NCBI GenBank assembly: GCA_018398585.1
Contig: JAGTTD010000008.1
Location: 9,064,501 to 9,128,500 of the forward strand
DNA: 64,000 bases
DNA from: Simmondsia chinensis
Lineage: Eukaryota; Streptophyta; Magnoliopsida; Caryophyllales; Simmondsiaceae
Direction of reading: 5' to 3'
The notes below the pieces were generated by a model, which searched no databases, was not told the DNA's origin, and saw nothing but the letters and a program-made list of their open reading frames with translations. The position numbers were made by a program, and so were the translations under genes. How positions within the stretch are numbered: the first letter of the stretch is position 1; each line of letters begins with the position of its first letter. Below, in pieces: positions 41,571 to 54,509 of this stretch.

Positions 41571-44100
41571 CATTTATTGGATAAAGTTCTCTTTCCATGT
41601 AGCAGTTCAGTTAGCTCCCAAGTCTAATTCCCCAATAGAGAGTTCATCTCATCTTTCATAGCTAGCACCCACTGGCTTAAATTCTCATCTTTCATGCTTC
41701 TTCATAATTTTGTAGTTCACCACCATTTGTCAACATGACGTAATTTAAGGTAGGTGAATAACGATCTAGGGGCCTGATTGAAAAGAAAGACTTGTGAAGG
41801 GTAACTGTAGGAGTAATGAGTTCTATATCTTCCACTGGAGCAAGGGGAATGAGTGTACTTGACTGGTCCTATTCATCTCTTCCTGCATCACAAGGTTCTG
41901 TACTCTATAGAGTATTCCTGGGAAAAACATCCAATTCAACAACCTAAGGTTTCTATGAGATTGCGATTGCATTTTCCGCAACACTTGATCTATCCTTGTA
42001 CATGAATGTCTCATTGAATATCATACTTCTACTTCTAATTATATTATGATCTTGATCATCCCAAAGCTGATAGCCAAAATTGTTCATCACCATAACGAAT
42101 GAAGAAACATCTCTTTGACTTAGTAGCAAGCTCGCTGCAATCACTAGAGCCAATGTGAACATACGAAAGATAACAAAAGATTTTGAGATTAGAGAACTTC
42201 ACTCCTTTTCCACTCCAGAGTTCGTTTGGCTATACATACTCTAATGCAACTGTAGGCCCATGGTTGATTAAGTACACTACAGTGTTACCTGCATCTGCCT
42301 AGAATATTTAAGGTAATCCAACATCTTGTCTCATACTTCTAGCACGCTCATTTATTGTCCTGTTCATGTGTTCAGCCACTCCGTTATGCTGTAGTGTCCT
42401 AGGGACAGATTTTTCCATTCTGATTCTATGAATGACACAATACTCCCTAAATCCTCTTTCAAAGTACTCACTACCATTATCAAATCTCAAACATTTCAGC
42501 TTCAGTCCTATCTCATTCTCAACCATAGCTTTCCATCTTTTGAAAAAATCAAATACGTTCGATTTATTTCTCAAAAAAATAAACCCATAGCTTTCTGCTT
42601 TGGTCATCAATGAAGGAGACATAGTAGTGAAATCCCCCAAGAGATGATGGTACTAGAGAAGGCCCCCATACATCATTGTCTACAAGCTCTAAGTTGCTTG
42701 ACCTTAATGTTCTGCGACTTTTAGGAAACTAACCTTTTTCCCCATAATGCAACTCTTACACATATTTATGTACGCTGATCTTAGCATAGGAAACTTTCCT
42801 TTCTGCAAAAGCACCTTCATTCCTTTTCGACTCATGTCATTAGGCTTATAATGCCATAGATCTGCCCTTGCTTTAGCTTGAACAACAACTGTGTTACGTT
42901 ATCCCATTGTCATGTAGAGTGTGCCTGACTTCTTACCATGGGCCAACACCATAGACCTATTTGTTACTTTGCAAGTTGAACCTGAAAAGACCATTGAATG
43001 CCCACCATCATCAAGCTGTCCCACGAAGATCAAGTTTTTTTCGAATCTGGAACATGTCAAACCTTTTGGAAGGTCCACATTGAACTATTTGGTAACCTTG
43101 ATTGTCACATCTTCTTAACCCACAATTATCAAAGCCTCTTCATCTGCTAAATACACCTTTCCTAAATTACCTACTACATAATTCTCTATAATTTCACGGT
43201 GTGAGGTAGTATGAAATGAGGCACCTGAATCTAAGACCCAATCATCAACCTTGTTATACACTACAAAAAGTAGTGCATCGTAAACCTCTTTTGCAACAGC
43301 ATTAGCCAAACTACTTTTGGCTTTTTTAGGATGTTTACAATCCCTTTTGAGGCGACCAATCTTACATCAATTCCAACAAGTAACTTCAAACCGAGGCTTA
43401 CTTTTACCAATGTTTCTGGATTTTCAACTATCCATGTTCGAATAATTTTTATCATTCCCTCTACCCCGGTTATCAACATTTAGGACATAATTCAAAATTA
43501 GGGTTTAACCAGAATCTATTCTACGCACCTCCTCAGCCAAAATTAAATCACGAACATCATCATATTTTAATTTCATTTTTCATGTAGAATTATTAATGGC
43601 CATCCTCATAGCATCCCAACTATTAGTTAACAAGTCTAACAATATCAACACTCGAATTTTATAATCAAAATCAATTTCACCAAAGTTAGCTGATCAATAA
43701 TGATATTAAAATCATTTGAGTGTTGACTAGCCGAAATACCTTCTGCCATTTTTAGATTGAAAAGCTTCTTTATCAAATACACCTTGTTATTCGCTAATGG
43801 TTTCTCATACATTCCAGAGGGGGAATCCATTAGTTCAGTTGTAGTCTTTTCTTTCATAACACTGTGCGCAATTGATCTTGACAAAGTCAACCGGACCTGA
43901 CCCAAAACTTGTCAATCTAGAAGTTTCCAATCTGCATCTAACATATTTGTTGGTTTTTCTCCCGTCAAGGAAAGATAGCGATTCTTCCTGTAGAGATGAT
44001 CCTCGATCTGCATCTTTGAATATCTAGAGTCTATGCCATTAAATTTCTTAACTCCATAAATCTATGCCTCTTCTTTAGTCGTCACTTCTGTTCTAGCCAT
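41571..44100 (-). pseudogene. gag, protease and integrase of the split copia
   Basis: The ATG at 44100 begins MARTEVTTKEEA, then KKFNGIDSRYSKMQIEDHLY, a Tto1/Tnt1-like gag start. LIKKLFNLKMAEG is at 43780. VDDWVLDSGASFHTT at about 43240 is the protease site. CKSCIMGKKG and YYVSFIDDQSRKLWVYF belong to integrase, as do LRFDNGSEYFERGF and QHNGVAEHMNRTI (42360-42500). The knuckle region near 43330 has lost its cysteines. At least six stops or shifts. Confidence 0.75.
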
Positions 44101-44101
44101 T

Positions 44102-44122
44102 GAACCTAGCTCTTGTATCAAT
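44102..44122 (-). promoter_or_regulatory. primer binding site of the split copia
   Basis: ATTGATACAAGAGCTAGG on the - strand directly follows the LTR. It is close to the TTGGTATCAAGAGC form seen in copia leaders. Confidence 0.55.
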
Positions 44123-44503
44123 TGTAAGGAAACATAACAACTAAAACACAACGAAAGATTTAAGGAGAAAATGAAATTAAACACACAGGATTTGGGTGGT
44201 TCGGCCAAAATTGCCTACATCCACAAAGTTGCTTGGATATTTTATTGATTGGAACTTTACAGAGAGTTTTTCTTCTAATTCACATAACTCTTACAAGCCC
44301 TAAATATGGCTTATAAAGGCGTATAAAGAAACCTTAAATTTTTCAGCTCAAATCCCTAAAACGGGTCTGGACCTCGACCTTTAGAGAGTCAACGAGTACT
44401 AGCTGGTCCATTTTGCTCTAGATTGGGCCTATCGACCCCATCTTCCGCTCCATAGACTTGGCCCATAATAGTATAAAATTAGGCTCTACACAAGAAGCCA
44501 AAC
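44123..44503 (-). repeat. 5-prime LTR of the split copia (outer end lost)
   Basis: Matches 29543-29943 over most of its length, with an extra stretch of about 100 bp near 44345-44450. Similarity stops near 44503. Confidence 0.7.
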
Positions 44504-44929
44504 ATGTTCTTGTCAAGTGGATGTTTTATCCTTGACGGTGCCAAACCAATCTATCCAACTTTTACTCTATTCCAAGCACCACGGCATGTTTAACTCTGAA
44601 ATAAGTGTTTATGAATCACGAATATAGATAGTATATTCATTTACAGATATTTATGAATCATATAATATTGCATTTTTCTCTTTTGATTCACAACACAAAT
44701 TTTGAGAGATGCAATGGGTAAGGAGATTGCCCCCATAATCAAAAATTAAACATTGGAATTTGTTGATCCTTTCAAGTAAAAAGATGTGGTTGGCATTAAA
44801 ATGGATTTTAAAGATTAAATTTAAAAAGATGTGTATAGATTATAGAAACACTTTTGCCCCTTCATCCCCATTGGAGACAATATGAACGGTATTTATTTTA
44901 GCTACTTCAGTAATATATCATTAGATGTC

Positions 44930-45350
44930 AAACCAACTTTTCTAAATTGAGAACCACAGGGGCGAGTCTATATACAGTAGCCTCTAATGGAAAATATGGT
45001 ATAAGGCATACGAAGTGCTCTATATGGCATAAAACATGCACCATGTGCTTGGACATCAATATTTTTTGCAAGCCTCAACAAATATGCCATTTAGAAACAT
45101 TCAAATAGAATCCATGAGATAAATAAATTGTAAGTAATCTTCATGGGATGAATGAATTTTATGTTAAGCAATATGCGTGAGATGAACGTGAACATGTGGG
45201 GCAAAAAATGGAAAAATCAATAGGATTGTGTGGGTAGGTGCAATCCCAATGCCAGTCCCTTGCATGCCAAAGGCTTCCTTTTTTCTTCTGCTTGACTGGT
45301 ATAATCATAAAACTACAAGAAATGTGAGTAACGTGCAGCTTAGTCACATG
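44930..45350 (+). repeat. possible relic of a long-LTR copia LTR
   Basis: The order AGCCTCTA, CATGAGATAAAT, TTCATGGGATGAA, ACATGTGGG and TCAATAGGATTG follows the same order as part of the 30804-33014 LTR, at low similarity. It includes a palindrome with a GGG spacer at 45140-45152. Weak but consistent. Confidence 0.35.
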
Positions 45351-45559
45351 CCACTACATAATCCTTGAGCAACTAAATAATGACGAGAACCTCATAACTT
45401 CAGTTTGGATTAATCTCCCGAACAGCGGATTAGAAACCCTTATAAAAAAGAAGTCAAGACATATATTCCATCATTGTCATGTAAAAAAAATCTTTTTGTT
45501 AGTTTCTTGAGAGATTCATTTTCTTTACTTCAAATTTATCCATCCCCATTTGGTCTCCA

Positions 45560-47230
45560 TCAAGAAGGTCCAATACCATGAACACAATGCCATCTTGAAA
45601 AATATTGTTGAAGATAATGCAATTGTTGACAAAATGAGTGTATTAATTGTGCCATTTATTATACACCTTCCCCTTGATAGTTTTGGGTCAAGCATCTCAT
45701 GTTTTACTTTTAGCTTCAATTTCTGATTTCCTCAAGGCAATCAATATTATTTTCACTCAAGGGTTGTAAACTATAGGCAGTCCCCTAACATACTTAGCTA
45801 AGTCACTTTCATAAAGTTGTTTGTCCCCTTCTTCGATTACTTCATGGACAAAGGTATCCTATGCACTATTCTTCTATGGGCTCTCCTCCTTTAGGACATC
45901 CTCATATCTTATAGCACATTATGCTAGTAAAAAAAAGACTAAGGAACTCCAATCTATGAAGTTTTTCTTATATTCTATACCCAAATTGGTAAAAGTTAGT
46001 TTAGCGTACTCTATCTTAAGTAGAGCTAATGTACACCTTAACCTAGCCCTCGTTAACTAGTGGTTGAAGTCCTCCACCGACTCGCCGGGCTTTTATCTCA
46101 TGTAACCTAGGTCAAACATGGGTGATTCTAGTGCCTTTCTAGGGATTTGGTGATAAACGTATCTATCACTAGAACCTACTTTAAGTTAGGGAGCTTTTGA
46201 AGAGCCACATCTTGAGAAACTGATTGTCAGTAACTTCTCTGCATAACAAATAGATGATGCAAGGTGCTCAAGGGTACATGTTTCATTTCTTACAGAATAT
46301 AGTAAACTCAGGTGTTTTGAACCCCCTAGGGAAAGGATAATCCTGGTCTATGTAACATGATACAACTTACTATGACTAGACATGTTCACCCTTTGCAAGC
46401 CATGACCATACATTTGCTCAATTATGTTGGCTAGCTGGTCTTTAAAAGCTGAATTTCCAACATGGTTTGCCAAAGATAATTGCCCTAAATATAACTACCC
46501 ATTCCTCAAGGGGTTAGCTGGGTATCTTGAGCACCCATGACCACATGATTGAAGAATAGTGCTTGACCCTTATTCTGCAACATTGTGCCTAACATTCTAA
46601 TGACTAGTGGGGTTAATGTAACACCCAGGTTTCCCATCCTTAATGGATGTGTTTGAAATGCTTGGGTTCCCACTTTGGCTTGGTTGAGTTTATCTCTTAG
46701 CCCTACGGTCAAAGGTTTGAGTTCAATACTAATTTAACACCAGGTCAACATGGATTACCAGTTCTAGGGTTGAACAGAGCCAACCTACCCTCTAATTCTA
46801 AAGAGTAGTTGATATTTAGAAGGCGATTAGGTTCCTCATCTGGATGGGGAATGAACTGGAAGCATGCCCATCCCCTCCTAGTACTTATGTTCTGGATAAC
46901 AAGAGAAGTGGTTACCCTTAAGATATGGTGCATCACCTCAGGATTAGGCCTATCACTTGATAGGTTTTTGTAGTTGTCAAGATTATTGATTGTTTTAAAC
47001 TTGACACCATTGGTGTTCCCGGTCCTCACAAAGATTTCATAAAAGCACCCTTTTGGTTGCCCATTTATAGTTATGTGGAGGTTCAAGCGTAATTATCTTA
47101 CATATTACCTGGCATACTCGAAAAAGCCATTTTGCACCCTATCATTCTAGGAGGATCCCATGCGATTTCTGATGTCTCTCAAGTTGGCTACTTTCTTGTT
47201 GGTCATGTAAAGTGCACTCGTTCTCAGTGC
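45560..47230 (-). pseudogene. decayed Ty3/gypsy gag-like region
   Basis: Frame fragments on the - strand give LSFPRGFKTPEFTIF near 46320, then KPGESVEDFNHWLTRARLR-like sequence near 46080 with a stop for Trp, and LGIEYKKNF and LAKYVRGLP further left. These resemble the retrotransposon gag pattern (P.GF..P.F..Y, then GES...F..R...AR). No LTRs or primer site were found. The part right of 46750 (including a 113-codon open frame) is not recognised. Confidence 0.38.
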
Positions 47231-48354
47231 ATTTCTTTTAAGAGAAGTCATGAATGAATTTCTCGATTTTATCCCTCATGACATGGGTTCTTCTTTTAAG
47301 CATGATCATAAAGCACTTCAGAGAATAGCCATCAAGGGTATGTGTGAATCTTTTGCATGTTTTCATCATCACTGCTATCAAAACCACTATTGTGACTACT
47401 CTCCTCATCTTGAAAAGCTTAAACATGTTCTAATTGTTTTTCAAGATTTGGTTTCTCTCAACCACAATGGTGGTTTTTTTCCTAGTATGAGTGGCCACCG
47501 GATGGGTCACAAACACATTTGTTAACGTGTTGTTCGTTTATTTATTGCCCTATATATTTTAAGGTAACAAGCTTGAAAAAGGATTTAGCATAACTGGGGC
47601 TATACCAAGACTGAACCACATGTGTTATGACCTCTAGTCACTAGTTATAGATTTCTATTTTATGGTTTTTGGTGTCTTCGACTTCGATTTGTACTTAATG
47701 TGGATCCCACTAAATCTCTATTTTAAGAGATAATTCTAAGATTTTGATATTATAGTATGTAAAAATGAAGATATGGACCCAATGCGATTGGTAGTTGGGC
47801 CAGTGCAGTGCAACACAATTCTCTAATACCGTACCTCAAACACTTAAAAGCTGAGGATTGGAATGTGGATAAGTTTGAGAGCTAAGAAGCCAATTCTAAG
47901 CACGATTCAATCAGGTTTGCACCTAACATCCTTCACTTAAAATAAAATAATCAAGATCTAACTTAATAAAGTTAAGATGGAGTAGGGTTACCAATCCAAG
48001 ATTGACTATTCAAGCATGAGGCTTGGAAGTTGAAACCTTAAACCAGGAGTATAATTCACTATCAGGGTGAATGCAAAAGTTTTCCAGTAGAAAGCACACA
48101 GAGGGTGTGCGTTCTCAAATACCATTTCCAACACTTTAATTGTATTTGCAAAAGCAATTAAAAGCTACATTTAAGACTACTCCTATGAACACTATGGAAA
48201 CAAGAAAAGAACAATAAGCACAAGTGTTCTTAAAGATAAAATGAAGAGTTTCTGATGTGGTTGTGGAACTTTTTGCTGTGCCACTGATTCTCAAGCAAGA
48301 ATGTTTTTAGCCTCAACCTCCTTCATGATATGATGGGATTCTACTAAAAATGAA
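47231..48354. other. intergenic, nothing recognised
   Basis: Short open frames exist on both strands (for example 47250-47525) but none matches a known family. Left flank of the CACTA element. Confidence 0.4.
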
Positions 48355-48750
48355 CACTACAAGAAAACGGATTTTTCACGACAAGATTTAGCAACGACTG
48401 ATAAAAGTCGTTGGCAAATACTAATCTTTTGCAACGACAAAAAAATATCGTTGCTAAAAATAAATTATTGGCAACGACGGCATAATTTGTTGATAAAAAT
48501 ATATTTTTTGCGACAACATATATTGTCGTTGCAAAAGCAAACTTGTTTATTCGCAACGACAGTAATAATTCGTTGCCATAGACCTTGTCTTTAGCAGCGA
48601 TAATGATCAATCATTGCCAAAAAGCATGTATTTGGCGTCGACAAGAATTTTCATTGCGAAAAATGCTACTTTAGCAATGACTTTTAGCGGCCGTTGGAGA
48701 AAATCATGATATTTAACCACGACATTATATTATCGTTGCCAAATATATAT
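48355..48750. repeat. left terminus and subterminal repeats of the CACTA element
   Basis: CACTACAAGAAAACGG, then about ten GCAACGAC or GTCGTTGC units in both orientations, many forming short stem-loops. Such units bind the TNPA protein in En/Spm. Confidence 0.85.
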
Positions 48751-49130
48751 TATTCTTCACAAGTTCATTACTTAGAAGTTTGCCGCCATTACTAGCTTTC
48801 AAAATATAAAAAATAAGTGTTCAAAAAAAAAAAAGATAATTAAGTAATTAAATTTAAGATTCTATTACTAAATTTAAGTATCACATGTTAGAATTTAATA
48901 ACTTTCATTAAAATTAGATCAATCTTAATATAAAACTTTAAGACAACTAAGTAATAAATTTAAAAATTTTATTGCAATATAATATTTTCAAATTCTCAAA
49001 CTAAAATAATAATACTTTTACCCAATTTTTATTCCCTTCAAAACCCACTTTTCAATTTCACTTTCCTACTTCTATTCTTATTTTTCCCTCTCTTATCCCC
49101 TAAAACATGAATTGAAGAAAATTTTGTGAT

Positions 49131-49562
49131 ATAATAAGACCCCATGAACTTTGCAATTAACCACAACACACCACATGTATTTTCAATGTCAAAAAAACTA
49201 AAAAAATTTACAAATTTAAAAAATGAAAATAAATACTAAAAAATTTTTTTTTTAAAACATCGAAAAATAAATTTTATAAATATTATTATATTTTTTCATG
49301 CTTTTTCAAAAAAATATTTTTCAATAATTTGTTTTAATTTATTTAATTTTAAATTTATTAATGTTTAAAAGGTGTATTATGGTTAATAACAAAGTTGATG
49401 GATAAGTTGAGTGCAATAACAAAGTTCAATGGGCTATTTTTTGCAATCAAAAGTGGGAGGGGGTGTATTTATTTAATTACAAAGTTAAAGGGGCTATTTT
49501 TTTAAAATTAAAAATGCAGGGGATGTCTTATGATTATTGTAAAGTTTAGGGGGTCTTATTAT
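49131..49562. mobile_element. MITE inside the CACTA element
   Basis: Inverted ends of about 27 bp: ATAATAAGACCCCATGAAC at the left and the complement ending GGGGGTCTTATTAT at the right, about 430 bp apart. No coding sequence. Internal copies of an AACAAAGTT motif recur. The superfamily and target duplication are not clear (TA or TTA possible). Confidence 0.55.
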
Positions 49563-50549
49563 AATTTACATTTTTACTAATTTAAAAACATTATGATCTT
49601 TTTTATTAGTTTTAAAAATATTAGGTACTAAAATATAAATAATCTAAATTTAATTATAATATTTTTTCCCGTATTTAAAAAAAATTAATTAACTCCCCCA
49701 CCCCCAACCCGCCCAAACCCCCAATCCCACCCAAACCCCTATGTCTCCCTATCTCTTTCATTGTTAAACCTCTATTGTTCAACCCTAAAGCTTCTTTCCT
49801 AAGTGAGAGATGAAATTATGGTTTTGAGATACGAGGGAGAAGGTCAATGAATTGTATTTTTGAATTTTTTTTTTTTTTTTTTGATTATTTTCATTTTCAC
49901 TTTTAAGTCAAACCCTAAGTGCATTTTTGTTTTTCCATTGTACTAGTCTCTTTCTCCTCTGCCGGTTCTCCCTACTTCTCTACCATTGCTCCTCTCTCAA
50001 GCCGGGCTTAGGTATTTTGTTTTACAATATGAAATTTTGAAGAAAGTGGAATGATTGAGAAATTTGATGTTATGTAAACTAGTATAAGTATATATGTTTA
50101 TTTCTTGTGTGACAAAGATTGTAATGTTTGAGTGCCCATTTGTTTAAAATATCACATATTTTGGAATCAATTTTTCATTTTTTTCAGTTTAAAATTTCAT
50201 TTTTTGAGTGCCTATTTGTTGTTCTTGTTTAATAAACTTGTGAGTCTAAATTTCTTTTGCTTTTCTCATGATGGTTTTAGGGGTTCTTCATGCTTGGTTT
50301 TCCTATATGAATGATGTCTAAAAAGTCCTCTTTTTATAAGAGTTGATGAATTACATGTACTTAGTCCTTGGAATCAATTATATCAGCATAAGTCTATTAC
50401 AACCTAATACCCCTTTTCGAATGAAATTGAAGAAGGAGAGCTACTAAACTCCTAATAATTCATCATATTATAATTTAGTTTTGTGGTTACTTTATTGGTA
50501 GTTATTCTTTTAGCACTTAAATGCATGTTAAATTGCATTATTATAATAA

Positions 50550-53500
50550 TTTTAGGGCATGATGGTAGACAAGAAGTTGATGAAAATAAAAGATCGAAGA
50601 ACATGTGAGTATTTATAAGGTGTTGATAGTTTTCTTGACTTTGCATACGAAGCCTTAGACTTACGTGATAATGGCAAGATTAGATGCCCTTAGAATAAAT
50701 GCTGAAATGGTTATGTGAAAGAAATATGTAATGTCCGATATGATTTATTGAGGCATGGAGTTTTTCAACAATAAACCACTGGAATTTACATGGTGAAAAA
50801 TTTGATGATATTGAGAACTTAAATTCTAGGGATAAACATTATAGTGCTGATACAACTGCTCATGATTATGTGCCCGATATGTTACAAGCCGCTTGTGGTG
50901 TGGCAGGAATGGGTTTACAAATAGGTAATATTGGTAGTGAACATGATGATATTGGGCCAGATGTGAGTAAACAAGTTCCAAATAGCGAGGCAGCACAGTT
51001 TTATCGCCTATTAAAAGAGCACCAAGACCCATTAACCGTTGAGCATACAAAGATGTCAAAGTTAACTTATTTGGTGAAGTTGCTTCAATTGAAATGCCTT
51101 AACAATTGGAGTGATAGCCCATTCACTTCCTTGCTCCAATTTCAAAACAACACATTGGGTCTACAACTTCCTACATCATATGATGAAGCTAGAAAAATTA
51201 TTATAGATTTGGGTCTCAAATATGTTAAGATTGATGCTTGTAGAAATGATTGTATGATATATTGGGGGGAGCACATTGACGCAGTGGATTGTCCTACTTG
51301 CCACCTGTCAAGGTGGAAGGGAAAGAAAGGACCTAAACGAAAAAAACATTCCTTATAGAACTTTTTGGTATTTTTCAATTACTCCTAGACTCCAAAGATT
51401 TTATATGTCAAGTATGATGGCTAAATATATGCGATGGCATAAAAAGGAAAGGATAGATGACAGGGTAATGAGACATCCTACTGATTCTCCTGCTTGAAAA
51501 TCATTTGACGAGATTTATGATTCATTTGCTTCAGATGCTCGTAATGTAAGGCTTGGCTTAGCTTGTGATGGTTTCCAACCTTTTACAAACACGGAACATA
51601 GTGTTTGGCCGGTTGTACTCATCTCTTCTAATTTGCCTCCATGGATGTGCATGAAATCTTTTTCGTATATGCTAACAGTACTTATCCCTGGAGGTGAAAA
51701 GTGTCTAGGACTGGATATATATATGTATTTGCAACCAATGATTGAAGAGTTAAAAATGCTTTGGGAGGTTGGCATTGAAACATATGATGCCCACTTAAAA
51801 AAAAAAAAAATTTGTTATGCATGCAGCTGTTTTGTGGACAATAAATGATTATCCTGCATATGCTGATTTGTCTGATTGGTCAACCAAAGGATATTTTGCT
51901 TGTCCTTGTTCTCATGGGGAAAAGGGTTCACGTCATATAAATAGCAAAATGTGTTATATCGGTCATTGGCGTTGGTTGCCACAAGATTATAGGTGGAGAA
52001 AAAATTCTGAAGCTTTTGATAACACAGAGGAAATACAGTTGGCTCCTCAACTTTTGTCAGGTGATGATGTGTTGAAACATTATGAGAAATTCAAACAAGC
52101 ACCGTTTTGTAAGAGTAAGAAGAGAAAACATGACGATCCCACTTTTAATTTATATGGATGGGGAAAGAAAAGCATTTTCTTTCAGTTGCCTTATTGGAGA
52201 AAGATGAAGTTGCGTCATAATGTTGATGTCATGCACACAGAGAAAAACGTTTCTGAAAATATCCTTTTTACATTGATAAACACAATGGGTAGGTCTAAAG
52301 ACACCATAAAAGCTTGACTTGATCTTGTTGCAATGAAAATAAAGAAGGAACTGCATCCTATTATAGGAGAAAAAGTGCGCATTCCCACTGCGTGCTACAC
52401 CTTCAGTTCTGACGATAAAAGAGCAGTTTGCGAAATGCTTATGAATTTGAAGTCTCCTGATGGCTGTCTATCAAACATTTCTCATTGTGTAAAGGGTGAT
52501 AAAATCTCACAAAAGAAGAGCCATGATCATCATGTATTCATTGAACAACTCCTTCACATTGTGGTTCATGGATGCTTACCTAGAAAAGTGTGTGAACCAT
52601 TTATTAAGTTGAGTTACTTTTTTAGGAATTTCAGCTCCAAAAATATAATGTTGAAAGATTTGGACGATCTTCAAAAGCAAATTCCTCACACTCTTTGCAA
52701 GTTGGAGATGGTGTTTCCACCTGCATTCTTTGATGTCATGGTGCATTTGGTGGTTCACTTAGCTGAAGAAGCAAAGATTGCCGGACCCATTCGATATCGG
52801 TGGATGTATCCAATTGAAAGGTACATTATTCTTATTATTTTTATTTCTTGCATTTGACTTAGCGAAAGCTTTCTAACATGAAAACGAATATGGTGTAATA
52901 GATATTTATGAAATATAAAATCATATGTTCGCAACAAACCACGTCCAGGAGGGTCAATTGCAATGGCGTACTTGGCCAATGAGTGTCTCACATTTTGTTC
53001 TAGATTTATGGATGATGTTGATACTAAATTTAATCGCAAACCAAGAAATGATGATGGTGATGTTTAGGCACATCCAAGCAGTGACTTGGACATATTTAGA
53101 TCTATTGGTCGTCCTCTAGGAAAGCATTCCTAGCATCATCTATCTTTGGAGGATTTTGAGCAAGCTCATTTATATGTGCTACACAACTGCGATGATCTTT
53201 TGGATTTTATTAGGTAACTTGTGATACATTTATTTGTAGAAGTCTTTGTTATACCAAACTATTCTCAATTTCTTCTAATTTATCTTATTAGGGAACACAA
53301 GTTGGAATTAGAAAGAGACAATCATCGAAATATTGAAAAGAGGCATAAGGAGCAATTTGCAAAATGGATATACAACCATGTACGTGTATTTATGTTAATC
53401 ATATATTTAATAAGAATAAATTCCTTTAGTAGATAACTTAAGTTATTTTTGTCCTTCTTAATGGGTGAAACAAATGCATAAATATGGACTTGTGGCTGAA

Positions 53501-53920
53501 GATCTATATAACCTAGTATGCTATCCTTCATGCATTGTGAAGCGGTATAATGGGTATATTGTTAATGGTTTTAGATTCCACATGTTAGATCTTCAAGAAA
53601 CTAGGAAATGTCAAAATAGTGATGTAATGGTTTGTGGTAATGATGAATCTGATAAAGAATACTATGGGGTATTGAAAGATGTCTATGAATTGCAATATGG
53701 GGGCGGAAATTGTGTCTTTGCTTTCAAATGTGACTGGCATGATGTCGAACACCATGATCGAGGATACAAAGTAAATGCATATGGCATAATAAGTGTTCAC
53801 AAAGAAAGAAGGCTAGAGAACGAGCCTTTTCTTCTGGAATCACAAGTGCAATAGGTTTTTTACATGCAAGATCCTCAAGTAGATCATTGGTTAGTTGTTG
53901 TAAAGACACAACCTTGAAAT
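50550..53920 (+). pseudogene. CACTA transposase, TNP2/TNPD type
   Basis: Domains in order: transposase-associated (SFLDFAYEALDLRDNGKIRCP near 50620, with stops); TNP2 core (AAQFYRLLKEHQDPL, LLQLKCLNNWS, DLGLKYVKIDACRNDCM, SSNLPPWMCMKS, MYLQPMIEELKMLWEVGIETYD); the DUF4218-like LEMVFPPAFFDVMVHLVVHL (near 52710), with an intron-like GT-AG stretch near 52820-52920; and a DUF4216-like part at 53465-53854 (GGGNCVFAFKCDW). The protein cuts and joins element ends in the nucleus. A shift in a poly-A run at 51799-51810 and stops near 51357, 51497 and 52315 disable it. Confidence 0.85.
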
Positions 53921-54509
53921 CTTTACAACATGACGACAATAGAAATTGATGACCTGAATGAGGAAGTTTAAGATGATGCTTGTCAAGAAGATGAGGTTGA
54001 TGTTGATACATTACGCAACATTCTATGCCACTTGATAATTATGATGAGATCGGTTGTTTGGTTGGAACTGGGTTTTCAATTGAAAGAGGAGCTAAAATTG
54101 TTAAATTGGTTAAAGAGACTTTTAAAAAAAATCAAAGAAAATGATAAAGAAGCTAGGGGCAACAAAGAAGATGATAATCTTTGTTCTTTGAGTAATGACG
54201 AATGATTACTCAATTATTTCCTCACATTATTCTTGGTTAGTGCCTCCTTTGTCTCCTTTCTTTTGCTTATGATACCATTCAATTTGGCCCTAATTTTAGT
54301 TATAACATGCGAGCTCATTTTTATTTACTTGTAAGTTAAAAGCATAGTTGTAGTTTTGTTTGACATTTCATTCAACTTGCACAATCTTCCTTGGGGACTT
54401 ATTTATTAACATGCAAGGCAATACTTGAATTGTATGCACACTTAATTGTTGTTGAGTTTGTATGGCATTGTTGTTTTATGATATTAAGCTAGAATTTGAT
54501 TTAAATTTA

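Larger units (their letters stand above)
29543..44503 (-). mobile_element. Tto1/Tnt1-like copia split by a nested insertion
   Basis: On the - strand, gag to RT lie at 44100-40775 and RNase H plus the 3-prime LTR at 30760-29543. The reading resumes across the gap: PDIAH ends at 40775 and VVGVVIRYMSK continues at 30725, with the 5-bp ATGAG duplicated at both joins. LTRs are 29543-29943 and 44123-44503; the latter has about 100 bp extra and loses its outer end. All domains are broken, so this is an old copy. Confidence 0.85.

Noticed and set aside
47250..47525. 91-codon frame rich in His and Cys as a possible zinc protein
   Set aside because: No regular C/H spacing of a known finger and no supporting context. 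It lies in unassigned sequence next to gag relics.
48355..48750. Regular short repeats resembling a CRISPR array
   Set aside because: Units are about 8 bp in both orientations with irregular spacing, beside a CACTA terminus in a plant genome. They are transposase-binding subterminal repeats.
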